Positions 24,130 through 37,100 of a stretch of 64,000 bases of DNA are shown in pieces. Within the stretch, counting starts at the first letter, position 1, and each line of letters starts with the position of its first letter. Made by a program: the position numbers and the translations under genes. This DNA comes from Mallotus nudiflorus (lineage: Eukaryota; Streptophyta; Magnoliopsida; Malpighiales; Euphorbiaceae). The DNA is taken from assembly GCA_947683625.1 (NCBI GenBank), contig CANTUR010000039.1, positions 310,001-374,000 on the forward strand, written 5' to 3'. The notes below the pieces were generated by a model. It made no database searches and was not told the DNA's origin. It was given only the letters and a program-made list of their open reading frames with translations.

Positions 24130-24187
24130 GTTGAAAAAACATATAATTTTTCTCGTAAATATGCAATCAGACCATTGGAAAACATGT
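24130..24187. other. 58-bp unplaced sequence between satellite and E3
   Basis: After ATACATATT the satellite consensus stops. An unrelated stretch (TTGAAAAAACATATAATTTT to AAAACATGT) runs to the LTR start at 24188. It resembles neither the satellite nor either LTR family in this window. It may be a scrap of another element or filler from end joining. Confidence 0.7.
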
Positions 24188-25084
24188 TGATGGCAATTGT
24201 AGGTTTCATTAATTAACTCCCCAATAGCAAGAATACTATGATAAGTTAAATTAGAAGAAAACTAGAAATTACCAATTTAATCCACAAATTTGGATCCTTC
24301 AAAGATTGAAGTAAGAAGATAGATGCTACTTAACCCCTTTACCAACAAGGATAAAGATACTAAGATAGACTTTGAATTTCCTTTTATGCCATAAATAAGA
24401 AAGTTTGATAAATAATAAGAAAACAAAGATTTAGATTTTGACACCACAAGCTAGAATAAAGCTTGATAAGTCATAAAGTTTATGCAAGAAATTAAAGACA
24501 AAATTCCTCACAATAAAACTCAAACAAAGTTATAATTCATATATCAAATTCATTCATGCTCCAAAAGAAAGAAAAAGACTTGTTTATATAGAGTACAAGT
24601 CCATGCACACACAACTAAAATAGACTCACACACATAGGATTACTTTTACTCTGAAATGGCCTTAATAACCACCACCCACATTAATAGCCATTACTTCGTA
24701 TTAATTACCCCATTAACTTGTATATGGTGGCCCTTAATAACTACATTAATAGCCATTACTTGGTATTAATTACCCTATTAACTTGTATATGGTGGCTCTT
24801 AATAACCACATTAATAGCCATTACTTAGTATTAATTACCCCATTAACTTGTATATGGTGGCTACATGTAACCCTAATTGTTATTAACACAAAAACAAGTT
24901 AAATATTATTCCTTGGGCCTCCATGGATGCCTTATTGGGTTGAAATTCTTGGGCTTTCCAAATATCCCTAATTAAACCCAATATGGCTTCTTGAAGCTTC
25001 TTGGATTTGGACCTTATGATTGGGCCTTCTTGTACTATTAATGGATTTTGGATCTCTTTAGGCTTTAAACTTGGATTCACATCA
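24188..25084 (-). repeat. E3 3' LTR (897 bp, three-copy subrepeat)
   Basis: Family A LTR with an extra copy of the AACTTGTATATGGTGGC-containing subrepeat near 24715-24860. It includes the pol tail, which ends at 24883. Confidence 0.94.
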
Positions 25085-27144
25085 TTCCCCTTTTCTTCAA
25101 AAGGATTTGTCCTCAAATCAGCTCCATTATCTTTATCACCTACATCAAACAAAGACAAGTCACTAACATTGAAAGTAGCATTAACATTGCCATACTCACT
25201 TGGAAGTTCTAGCTTGTAGGCATTGTTGTTGATGCGTTGAAGCACTTTAAAAGGACCATCTCCTCTTGGCATAAGCTTTGATTTCCTTTGGTTAGGAAAT
25301 CTTTCCTTCCTCAAGTGCACCCACACCCAATCTTTGGGCTCAAAAATGACTTGCTTCCTCCCTTTGTTGTGTTGCTTTTCATATTGGAGTGTCTTCTTCT
25401 CAATGTTTACACGCACCCTCTCATGCAAAGTCATGATGAACTCAACTTTTTGTTTCCCCTCTAAATTAGCTTTGTCCAATGGCAATGGTAGTAAATCTAA
25501 TGGAGCCAATGGGTTAAATCCATACACAACTTCAAATGGTGAGCAATTTGTTGAACCATGCACACTCCTATTGTAAGCAAATTCCACATGTGGCAAACAT
25601 TCTTCGCAATTCTTCAGATTTCTTTGGATGACAGCCCTCAAAAGTGTTGAAAGTGTCCTATTGACCACCTCCATTTGTCCATCCATTTGTGGATGACAAG
25701 TTGTGGAATACAAAAGCTTTGTCCCCATCTTTCCCCAAAGAGTCTTCCAAAAGTGACTTAGGAATTTGACATCCCTATCACTCATAATGGTCCTTGGCAC
25801 TCCATGTAGCCTAACAATCTCCTTAAAGAATAGATTGGCAATATGGGTTGCATCATCCATCTTGTGACATGGAATGAAATGTGCCATTTTGCTAAACCTG
25901 TCCACAACAAAAAAAATGGAATCTCTCCCTCCCTTGGACCTAAGTAATCCTAAAACAAAATCCATAGAAATGTCTACCCATGGTTCATTTGGTATGGTAA
26001 GAGGTGTATACAAACCATGAGGCATTGCTTTGGATTTGGCTTGTTTACAAGTAATGCATTTCTCATAAATTCTCTTAACATCCCTTTTCATGTGTGGCCA
26101 AAAGAAATGGTCACCCAACACATCCAAAGTTTTCTTAATCCCAAAATGCCCCATTAAACCTCCGCTATGTGCCTCTCTCACAAGTAACTCTCTTAAAGAA
26201 CTTTGTGGCACACACAATTTGTTTTCTCGAAAAAGAAAACCATCAAACTTATAGAACTTATCAAAACCCCCTTTCTCACATGCCCCATAAACATTAGCAA
26301 AATTAGGATCATTAGAATAAAGATCTTTGATGTATTCAAATCCTAATAATTTTGCATCAAGTTTAGAGATCAAGGCATACCTTCTCGACAATGCATCGGC
26401 CACCATATTTTCTTTCCCTTGCTTGTACTTAATGATGTACGGAAAGGATTCAATGAATTCCACCCATTTTGCATGTCTCTTGTTAAGCTTTCCTTGTCCT
26501 TTGAGATACTTCAAGGACTCATGGTCAGTGTGAATTATGAATTCTTTGTAACCAAGGTAATGCTGCCATGTCCTTAGAACCCTCACCAATGCATAGAACT
26601 CCTTGTCATATGTAGGGTAGTTTAGACTTGCTCCACTTAGCTTTTCGCTAAAGAATGCTATGGGCTTGCCTTCTTGCATCAAAACTCCTCCAATACCTAT
26701 GCCACTTGCATCGCACTCAATCTCAAAAGGTTTAGTAAAATTTAGCAAAGATAATAAGGGTGCAGAACTTAATTTGTCTTTTAGCAAGTTAAAAGCCTCA
26801 TCTTGTTCAATTCCCCACATAAAACCAACATTCTTTTTGATGCATTTAGTTAAAGGTGCAACTATGGTAAAAAAATTTTTAATAAGCCTTCTATAAAAGC
26901 TAGCTAAACCATGAAAGCTTCTTGCATCACTTACACTTGTGGGTGTTGGCCATTCTCTAATTACTTTTACCTTTTCTTGATCAACATGAATGCCCTTGTC
27001 ATTGACAATATATCCAAGAAAATTAATTTCATTAGTGCAAAAACAACATTTCTTTAGATTAGCATACAACTTCTCTTCCCTAAGCACATAAAAAACACAA
27101 GTCAACTGTTGTACATGCTCATCTAAATTTTTGCTATAAACCAA
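24883..27144 (-). pseudogene. E3 pol piece: end of RT, RNase H, integrase, LTR-encoded tail
   Basis: A 753-codon open stretch on the minus strand, the second longest pol frame in the window. It starts just after the YFDD region, keeps RNase H (ECDASGIGIGG, TYDKEFYALV), the integrase zinc region (CITCKQAK), all three core acidic residues (MDFVLGLL, SDRDVKF, DGQMEVVN) and the GPF module. It runs about 200 bp into the 3' LTR with a PIIRSKSKK version of the tail. Its apparent start is false: a one-base deletion near 27174 cuts it from the RT upstream. Confidence 0.92.
25085..25095 (-). other. E3 polypurine tract
   Basis: TTCCCCTTTTC on the plus strand. Same position as in E2 but with one G changed to A on the element strand (GAAAAGGGGAA). 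Confidence 0.85.
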
Positions 27145-27735
27145 GATATCATCAAAATAGACAACAACAAATTTGCTATGAATGCTCTTAAAACATGATT
27201 CATCAATCTCATGAAAGTGCTTGGTGCATTAGTTAAACCAAAAGGCATTACTAACCACTCATATAAACCATGTTTAGTTTTAAAAGTTGTTTTCTATTCA
27301 TCACCTTCTCTCATTCTAATTTGATGATAACCAGATTTCAAATCAATTTTTGAAAACAAATATGAACTATGCAATTCATCCAACATGTCATCTAGCCTAG
27401 GAATGGGATGTCTATACTTCACCGTGATTTTGTTGATAGCACGACAATCAACACACATCCTCCAACTTCCATCTTTCTTAGGCACTAACAAGACAGGTAC
27501 GGCACATGGACTCATGCTTTCACGAACATAACCCTTCTCCATAAGCTCACTCACTTGCTTTTGGATTTCCTTGGTCTCCTCCGGATTACATCTATATGCT
27601 GGTCTATTTGGAATGCTTGCTCCGGGTATGAAATCAATTTGGTGCTCAATGCCTCTTTTAGGTGGCAAACCATTTGGAATTTCTTCTGGGAATAAATCTT
27701 CATAAACCTATAATAGATCAACAACAACACTATGC
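27145..27735 (-). pseudogene. E3 reverse transcriptase N-terminal remnant
   Basis: Colinear with E2 residues about 640-830. The open piece 27294-27668 carries VPKKDGSWRMCVDCRAIN and SKIDLKSGYHQIRM. It ends at a TGG-to-TAG stop near 27294. The one-base deletion near 27174 lies between here and the next piece. Upstream, a TAG near 27708 replaces a Gln codon. Confidence 0.88.
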
Positions 27736-29640
27736 AAGCCATTGTTTATTTCGTTAGAAATATGAAAAATCTCCTTGTACATAAGTACAAGCATGTGTTG
27801 CCTCAAAAGCATAGCTTCCTTCACATCACTCATTTTTGCATAAACACTCATTTTTCTTTCATTTGAACCTTCCTTGTTTTCTCTTACCATGTGTTTCCCA
27901 TTTTGGTCAAGAGAATTGGAAATTTTAGGTTCACTCATCTCACCTTTTTCTTTACTCTCAAAGGTTTCCCCTTCCCAAGGAATTTCCCAATGAAGAACCC
28001 ATTTCTTCATATTGTTGCTTGATGCACATTTGGTCTTCAAAAATCTGTTTTGGAGTTAATGGTCCAAGGTTAAACCTTTTTCCATCCATAGTCAAAGTAT
28101 ACATATTTTTGAATCCATCATGATTAGCCCTTCTATCATATTGCCAAGGTCTCCCCAACAACATATGTCCAGCCAATATTGGTAACACATCACACAACAC
28201 CTCATCCTTATATCTACCAATTTGAAAAGAAACTAGAACTTGCTTATTTACCTTTACAACTCCACTTTCATTAAGCCATTGCAACTTGTATGGTCTTGGG
28301 TGCTTGGTAGTAGGCAACTTCAATTTCTCCACTAGCAAAGTGCTTGCTACATTAGTACAACTTCCACTATCCACAATCATGTTGCACAGCTTGTTAGAAA
28401 TCAAACAATGAGTATGAAACAAATTTTCCCTTTGCTCCTTATGGACATCATGTTTATTTTGCAAACTCAATGTTCCTTGAACAACAAGATTATCTCCCTT
28501 AGCACATTCAACATCACTACAATCTTCTAAAGAAGGCATATCATCATCACTATCCCCCTCACTCTCTAACTCAATATCACCATCCCTTAGAATCATAGCT
28601 TTCTTATTTGGACATTCCCTAGCAATGTGCCTATGACCCAAACACTTAAAATATTTGATTCCCCTAGTTTGGGTTGGTTGATTCTCACCCTTTCCCTTAT
28701 TACCCAAGTCAATTTTAGGTTTAATTTCTACCACTTTTGACTTATTAAAAGGTTTATCATCCTTTTTCCCCTAAGATGTTTTCCAAGAAGAAGAAGAACC
28801 CACATTTGGTTTAGAATCATACCTCTTTCCTTTCAATAGCCTTTCCACTTTCATGGCCAAATTCACCATATCTTCAATCTCCACATAATGTTGTAAATCA
28901 ATAACATCAGTAATGTTTTTGTTTAGCCCTCTCAAGAACCTTGCCATGGTAGGTTCACGATCTTCTACCACATTTGCTCTAATCATAGCCTTCTCCATTT
29001 CTTTGTGATACTCCTCCATGCTCATGGATCTTTGAATTAGAGTTTGTAACCTTTAATGAAGCTCTCTATATTAGTGGCTTGGAACAAATCTCTTTCTCAT
29101 GATTTGCTTCATTTCCCTCCAAGACTCCACTGGTCTTTCTCCATATCTATGTCTTTCCTTGCAAAATTGATCCCACCAAACAATTGCATAATCACTAAAC
29201 TCAACAGCGGCAAGTTTTACCTTTTTCTCCTCTGAATAATTGTGACATTCGAAGATGAGTTCCACTTTCCTCTCCCATTCAAGGTACACATCTGGATCAT
29301 TTCTTCCTTGGAATGAAGGAATCTTCATTTTAATGCTTCCAAGGTTGTGATCAACATCATCATTAGGATGTCCTCTCCTAGCTTGTCTCCTAGGATTGAT
29401 TTGTTGTCCCACCAAGGTGACTTGATCATCATCCAACTCATCCTCTCCTTCATAGTCCTCTTGGTCAATTGGTGGACATCTCCTTTGTCTAGGCTCTCCT
29501 TGTAATTGGTTAAGGATGTCATCATGCCTCTCCAATTTTTCATTGACTCCCACCATCATGTTAAACATTCTTTCAAATTGTTGTTGCATAGCTTGAATCA
29601 CATGATCTTTTGTAGAAGAAGAACTTATGTCTTTTGACAT
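27708..29640 (-). pseudogene. E3 gag and protease remnant
   Basis: The start MSKDISSSS at 29640 is intact. Gag core pieces are 29071-29640 and 28771-29025, split by a CAA-to-TAA stop near 29055 and a TGG-to-TAG stop near 28770. The protease piece 27958-28734 keeps VDSGSCTN. The first cysteine of the zinc knuckle is tyrosine (YFKCLGHRHIAREC), which should abolish zinc binding. An inserted C near 27968 shifts the frame into 27708-28040. Confidence 0.9.
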
Positions 29641-30336
29641 GATTGTAAAACCTAAAATTTTAACAAAAGAAAATAGAAAGAAATAATCTCACAACACTCC
29701 CTCGCGTGTTTCACTCAAACTTGATGTATACCACTCGTGTTTATACTAAATTTTGGCTTTTTCTCTAATGATCTCACACTCTTGCCTTTTACCTCTCAAA
29801 TTTGCCTTTTGATTTCTTAGATGAACTAAGTTTCTCAATCAAAAAAAATTCAAGAATGTAGTAATCAATGATAAAAAAAAATAAGGTAGGCTAACAAGAA
29901 AATAATAAGGTAGGCTTAAAGAAATGAAAATTTGTAACAAATAGGCTAATAGAAATGAAAAAACAAAGATAGATCATCAAAGAACACAAAAGAGACAGAA
30001 TTATAAAGATATATCTCAATGGAATATGAAGAGTCAATTTTTTTTAATGTAAACTAAGATCTAACATAAGAATATCAAAGATAACATATTTTTTTTATGG
30101 ACGAATTTCTTTTTTTTTTTTTTGATATATGCACGAATTGAAAGGGTATCACAAAAATCTCAAAGATAACAACATTTTTTTTTATAAATGCAAACAAAAT
30201 CTTGAGATAAGAAGAATAAAGATAAAAAAATAACAAGAACAATAGATAGCAAGAAAGGTGAAAAATATAAGATGAACACAAGATATTGAGAACTAAAAGA
30301 TAGTTTTGGATACGCAAACCTCAATGTTGAGCCAAT
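29641..30336 (-). other. E3 untranslated leader
   Basis: Same leader as E1 and E2 with homopolymer length differences (near 30110 and 30175). No conserved protein is seen. Confidence 0.8.
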
Positions 30337-30348
30337 GCTCTGATACCA
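30337..30348 (-). other. E3 primer binding site, initiator tRNA-Met type
   Basis: GCTCTGATACCA on the plus strand, next to the 5' LTR boundary at 30353. Confidence 0.9.
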
Positions 30349-30352
30349 CTTA

Positions 30353-31184
30353 TGATGGGAATTGTAGGTTTCATCAATTAACTCCCCAATAGCAAGAATA
30401 CTATGATAAGTTAAATTAGAAGAAAACTAGAAATTACCAATTTAATCCACAAATTCGGATCCTTCAAAGATTGAAGTAAGAAGATAGATGCTACTTAACC
30501 CCTTTACCAACAAGGATAAAGATACTAAGATAGACTTTGAATTTCCTCTTATGCCACAAACAAGAAAGTTTGATAAATAACAAGAAAACAAAGATTTAGA
30601 TTTTGACACCACAAGCTAGAATAAAGCTTGATAAGTCACAAAGTTTATGCAAGAAATTAAAGACAAAATTCCTCACAATAAAACTCAAACAAAGTTATAA
30701 TTCATATATCAAATTCATTCATGCTCCACAAGAAAGAAAAAGACTTGTTTATATAGAGTACAAGTCCATGCACACACTACTAAAATAGACTTACACACAT
30801 AGGATTACTTTTACTCTTAAATGGCCTTAATAACCACCACCCACATTAATAGCCATTACTTGGTATTAATTACCCCATTAACTTGTATATGGTGGCCCTT
30901 AATAACCACATTAATAGCCATTACTTGGTATTAATTACCCCATTAACTTGTATATGGTGGCTACATGTAACCCTAATTGTTATTAACATAAAAACAAGTT
31001 AAATATTATTCCTTGGGCCTCCATGGAAGCCTTATTGGGTTGAAATTCTTGGGCTTTCCAAATGTCCCTAATTAAACCCAATATGGCTTCTTGAAGCTTC
31101 TTGGATTTGGACCTTATGATTGTGCCTTCTTGTACTATTAATGGATCTTGGATCTCTTTAGGCTTTGAACTTGGATTCACATCA
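30353..31184 (-). repeat. E3 5' LTR (832 bp, two-copy subrepeat)
   Basis: Starts TGATGGGAATTG and ends GGATTCACATCA. The satellite follows at once with TTAAAGCTATTTAAAC, a W-unit approach sequence. Confidence 0.94.
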
Positions 31185-34100
31185 TTAAAGCTATTTAAAC
31201 ATATAAATATAAATGAGATGGTTGAGGGCACGATTTGTGCACATTTGCGCCTGTTTGAACGCAAAATGTTAGCTCGTGCAAAATTAATGAACAAATTGTT
31301 TAACGCATGTAATCCAATGTTCAAAATACATATTATCAATCCTAAATACATATTTCAGCAACTAACACTAATAAATCTGGTTGATTGAATTGAATGCACA
31401 ATTTGTGCACATTTGCGCATATTTTAATGCAAAACGCGAATTTGTGCGCAAATAGCTTTAGATAAGATATCCAATATTCCAATCACATATTCATAACACT
31501 AATCACATATTATAGCTTTTGAGACTCATAAATATAAATGAGATTTTTTGAATGCACAATTTTTGTACATTTGCACCTATTTGAACACAAAATGTTAAAT
31601 CGCGCAAAATTTATGGACAAATTGTTGAAAACATGTAATCCAATGTTCAAACTACATATTATCCATCCTATAGACATATTACAGCAATTAAAACTAATAA
31701 ATCTAGTTGATTTAATTGAATGCACAATTTGTGCACATTTGCACATGTTTTAATGCAAAATGTGAACTCATACGCAAATGGTTTTAGACAAGACATCCAA
31801 TGTTAAAATCACATATTCACAACACTAATCATATATTCTAGCTTTTTCAACTCATAAATATAAATGAGATTGCTGAATGCGCAATTTGTGCACATTTGCG
31901 CCTATTTGAATGCAAAATGTTAACTCGTGCAAAATTTCAGCACAAATTGATTAAAACATGTAATCCAAAGTTCCAATTACATATTTTCAATCCCAAAGAC
32001 ATATTCCAGGAATTAAAACTCATAAATCAAGTTGATTTAATTGAATGCACAATTTGTGTAAATTTGCAAATGTTTTTAATGCAAAATGTGAACTTGCGCA
32101 AATTTTTCCGCAAATGATTTTGAACAAGATATCCAATGTTCTAATCACATGTTCACAAAAATAATCACATATTCTATCTTTTTAAACTCATAAACAAGAA
32201 TGAGATTATTGAATGCATAATTTGTACACATTGGCGCCTGTTTGAACGCAAAATGTTAACTCGTGCAAAATTTATGCACAAATTATTTAAAACATGTAAT
32301 CCAATGTTCAAACTACATATTATCAATCCTAAAGACATAATCAAGCACCTAAAACTCATAAATCTGGTAGATTTAATCGAATGTACAATTTATACATAAT
32401 TGCGCAAGTTTTAACGCAAAACGTGAACTCGTACAAATTTGTGCGAAAATGATTTCAGACAAGATATCCAATGTTCAAATCACATATTCACAACACTAAT
32501 CACATATTAAATCTGTTTAAACATATAAATATAAATGAGATGGTTGAGGGCACAATTTGTGCACATTTGCGCCTGTTTGAACGCAAAATGTTAGCTCGTG
32601 CAAAATTAATGGAGAAATTGTTTAACGCATGTAATCCAATGTTCAGAATACATATTATCAATCCTAAATACATATTGCAGCAATTAAAACTGATAAATCT
32701 AGTTGATTTAGTTGAATGCACAATTTGTGCACATTTGCGCATGTTTTAACGCAAAATGTGAATTTGTGCGCAAATAGTTTTAGATAAGATATCCAATGTT
32801 CCAATCACATATTCACCAAACTAATCACATATTATAGCTTTTGAGACTCATAAATATAAATGAGATTTTTTGAATGCATAATTTGTGCACATTTGCGCCT
32901 GTTTGAACGCAAAATGTTAACTCGTGCAAAATTTATGGAAAAATTGTTTAAAACATGTAATCCAATGTTCAAACTACATATTATCAAACCTAAAGACATA
33001 TTGCAGCAATTAAAACTAATAAATCTAGTTGATTTAATTGAATGCACAAATTATGCACATTTGCACATGTTTTAATGCAAAACGCGAATTTATGCGTAAA
33101 TAGTTTTAGATAAGATATCCAATGTTCCACTCACATATTCACAAAACTAATCACATATTATAGCTTTTGAGACTCATAAATATAAATGAGATTTTTTGAA
33201 TGCACAATTTGTGCACATTTGCGCCTGTTTGAACGTAAAATGTTAACTCATGCAAATTTTATGGACAAATTGTTTAAAACATGTAATCCAATGTTCAAAC
33301 TACAGGTTATCAATCCTAAAGACATATTGCTACAATTAAAACTAATAAATCTAGTTGATTTAATTGAATGCACAATTTGTGCACATTTGCGCATGTTTTA
33401 ACGCAAAACGCGAATTTTTGCGTAACTAGTTTTAGATAAGATATCCAATGTTCCACTCACATATTTACAACACTAATCACATATTATAGCTTTTGAGACT
33501 CATAAATATAAATGAGATTTTTTGAATGCACAATTTTTGCACATTTGCGCCTATTTGAACGCAAAATGTTAACTCATGCAAAATTTATGGACAAATTGTT
33601 TAAAACATGTAATCCAATGTTCAAACTACATATTATCAATCCTAAAGACATATTGCAGCAATTAAAACTAATAAATCTAGTTGATTTAATTGAATGCACA
33701 ATTTGTGCACATTCGCGCATGTTTTAATGCAAAATGTGAACCCGTGCGCAAATGGTTTTAGATAAGACATCCAATGTTAAAATCACATATTCATAACACT
33801 AATCATATATTCTAGCTTTTTAAACTCATAAATATAAATGAGATTGCTGAACGCGCAATTTGTGCACATTTGCGCCTATTTGAACGTAAAATGTTAACTC
33901 GTGCAAAATTTTAGCAAAAATTGTTTAAAACATGTAATCCAAAGTTCAAACTACATATTATTAATCCTAAAGGCATATTGCATCAATTAAACCTAATAAA
34001 TTTAGTTGATTTAATTGAATGCACAATTTGTGCACATTTGCGCATGTTTTGATGCAAAATGTGAACTCATGCGCAAATGGTTTAAGACAAGACATCCAAT

Positions 34101-37100
34101 GTTAAAATCACATATTCACAACACTAATCATATATTCTAGCTTTTTTAACTTATAAATATAAATGAGATTGCTGAATGCGCAATTTGTGCACATTTGCGC
34201 ATGTTTGAACGTAAAATGTTAACTCATACAAAATTTTAGCACAAATTGTTTTAAACATGTAATCCAAAGTTCCAACTACATATTTTCAATCCCAAAGACA
34301 TATTCAAGGAATTAAAACTTGTAAATCAAGTTGATTTAATTGAATGCACAATTTGTGCACATTTGCGCATGTTTTTAATACAAAACGTGAACTCGTGCAA
34401 ATTTGTGCGCAAATGCTTTTGAATAAGATATCCAATGTTATAATCACATGTTCACAACACTAATCACATATTCTATCTTTTTAAATTCCTAAACATAAAT
34501 GAGATTGTTGAATGCATAATTTGTGCATATTTGCGGCTGTTAGAATGCAAAATGTTAACTCGTGCAAAATTTATGCACAAATTGTTTAAAACATGTAATC
34601 CAATCTTCAAACTACATATTAACAATCCTAAAGATATACTCCAGCAACTAAAACTCGTAAATCTGGTAGATTTAATCGAATGCACAATTTGTGCACATTT
34701 GTGCATGTTTTAATGCAAAATGTGAACTCATGCGCAAATGGTTTTAGACATGACATCCAATGTTAAAATCGCATATTCACAACAGTAATCATATATTCTA
34801 GCTTTTTCAACTCATAAATATAAATGAGATTCTTGAATGCGTAATTTCTGCACATTTGCGCTTATTTGAATGCAAAATGTTAACTCGTACAAAATTTCAG
34901 CACAAATTGTTTAAAACATGTAATCCAAAGTTCCAACTACATATTTTCAATCCCAAAAACATATTCAAGTAATTAAAACTCGTAAATCAAGTTGATTTAA
35001 TTGAATGCACAATTTGTGCACATTTGCGCATGTTTTTAACGCAAAACGTGAACTCGTGCAAATTTGTGCGCAAATGCTTTTAAATAAGATATCCAATGTT
35101 CTAATCACATGTTCATAACACTAATCATATATTCTAGCTTTTTAAACTCCTAAACATAAATGAGATTTTTGAATGCATAATTTGTGCACATTTGCACCTG
35201 TTAGAATGCAAAATGTTAACTCGTGAAAAATTTATGCACAAATAGTTTAAAACATGTAATCCAATCTTCAAAATACATATTATCAATCCTAAAGATATAA
35301 TCCAGCAGCTAAAACTCATAAATCTGGTAGATTTAATCAAATGCACAACTTATGCACATTTGCGCATGTTTTAACGCAAAACATGAGCTCATGCAAATTT
35401 GTGCGGAAATGGTTTCAGAAAAGATATCCAACGTTCGAATCACATATTCACAATACTAATCACATATTAAAGCTGTTTAAACATATAAATATAAATGACA
35501 TGGTTGAGGGCACAATTTGTGCACATTTGCGCCTGTTTGAACACAAAATGTTAGCTCGTGCAAAATTAATGCACAAATTGTTTAACGCATGTAATCCAAT
35601 GTTCAAAATACATATTATCAATACTAAATACATATTGCAGCAATTAAAGCTGATAAATCTAGTTGATTTAATTGAATGCACATTTTGTGCACATTTGCGC
35701 ATGTTTTAACGCAAAACACGAATTTGTGCGCAAATAGTTTTAGATAAGATATCCAATGTTCCAATCACATATTCACAAAACTAATCACATATTATAGCTT
35801 TTGAGACTCATAAATATAAATGAGATTTTTTGAATGCACATTTTCGCCTGTTTGAACGCAAAATGTTAACTCGTGCAAAATTTATTGAAAAATTGTTTAA
35901 AACATGTAATCCAATGTTCAAACTATATATTATCAATCCTAAAGACATATTGTAGCAATTAAAACTAATAAATCTACTTGATTTAATTGAATGCACAATT
36001 TGTGCACATTTGCGCATGTTTTAACGCAAAACGCGAATTTGTGCGTAAATAGTTTTAGATAGGATATCCAATGTTCCACTCACATATTCACAACACTAAT
36101 CACATATTATAGCTTTTGAGACTCTTAAATATAAATGAGATTTTTTGAATGCACAATTTTTGCGCATTTGCGCCTGTTTGAACGCAAAATGTTAACTCAT
36201 GCAAAATTTGCGGACAAATTGTTTAAAACATGTAATCCAATGTTAAAACTACATATTATCAATCCTAAAGACATATTACAAAAATTAAAACTAATAAATC
36301 TAGTTGATTTAATTGAATGCACAATTTGTGCACATTTGCGCATGTTTTAATGCAAAAAGTGAACCCATGTGCAAACGGTTTTAGATAAGACATCCAATGC
36401 TAAAATCACATATTCATAACACTAATCATATATTCTAGCCTTTTAAACTCATAAATATAAATGAGATTGTTGAATGCGTAATTTGTGCACATTTGCGCCT
36501 GTTTGAACGTAAAATGTTAACTCGTGCAAAATTTCAGCACAAATTGTTTAAAACATGTAATCCAAAGTTCCAACTACATATTTTCAATCCCAAAGACATA
36601 TTCAAGTAATTAAAACTCGTAAATCAAGTTGATTTAATTGAATGCACAATTTGTGGACATTTGCGCATGTTTTTAATGCAAAACGTGAACTCGTGCAAAT
36701 ATATGCGCAAATGCTTTTGAACAAGATATCCAATGTTATAATCACATGTTCACAACACTAATCATATATTCTATCTTTTTAAACTGCTAAACATAAATGA
36801 GATTTTTGAATGCATAATTTATGCACATTTGCGCCTGTTAGAATGCAAAATGTTAACTCGTGCAAAATTTATGCACAAATTGTTTAAAACATGTAATCGA
36901 ATCTTCAAAATACATATTATCAATCCTAAATATATACTCCAACAGCTAAAACTCATAAATCTGGTAGATTTAATCGAATGCACAATTTGTGCACATTTGC
37001 GCATGTTTTAACGCAAAACGCGAATTTGTGTGCAAATAGTTTTAGATAAGATATCCAATGTTCCAATCACATATTCATAAAAATAATCACATATTACAGC

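Larger units (their letters stand above)
24188..31184 (-). mobile_element. E3: family A Gypsy retrotransposon, complete in outline but decayed
   Basis: Minus-strand element with 3' LTR 24188-25084, PPT 25085-25095, gag-pol remnant 24883-29640, leader, PBS 30337-30348 and 5' LTR 30353-31184. The LTRs differ in length (897 and 832 bp) because the internal subrepeat has three and two copies. Outer flanks CATGT and TTAAA do not match, so no target duplication survives. The coding region has several stops and frameshifts. Confidence 0.95.
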
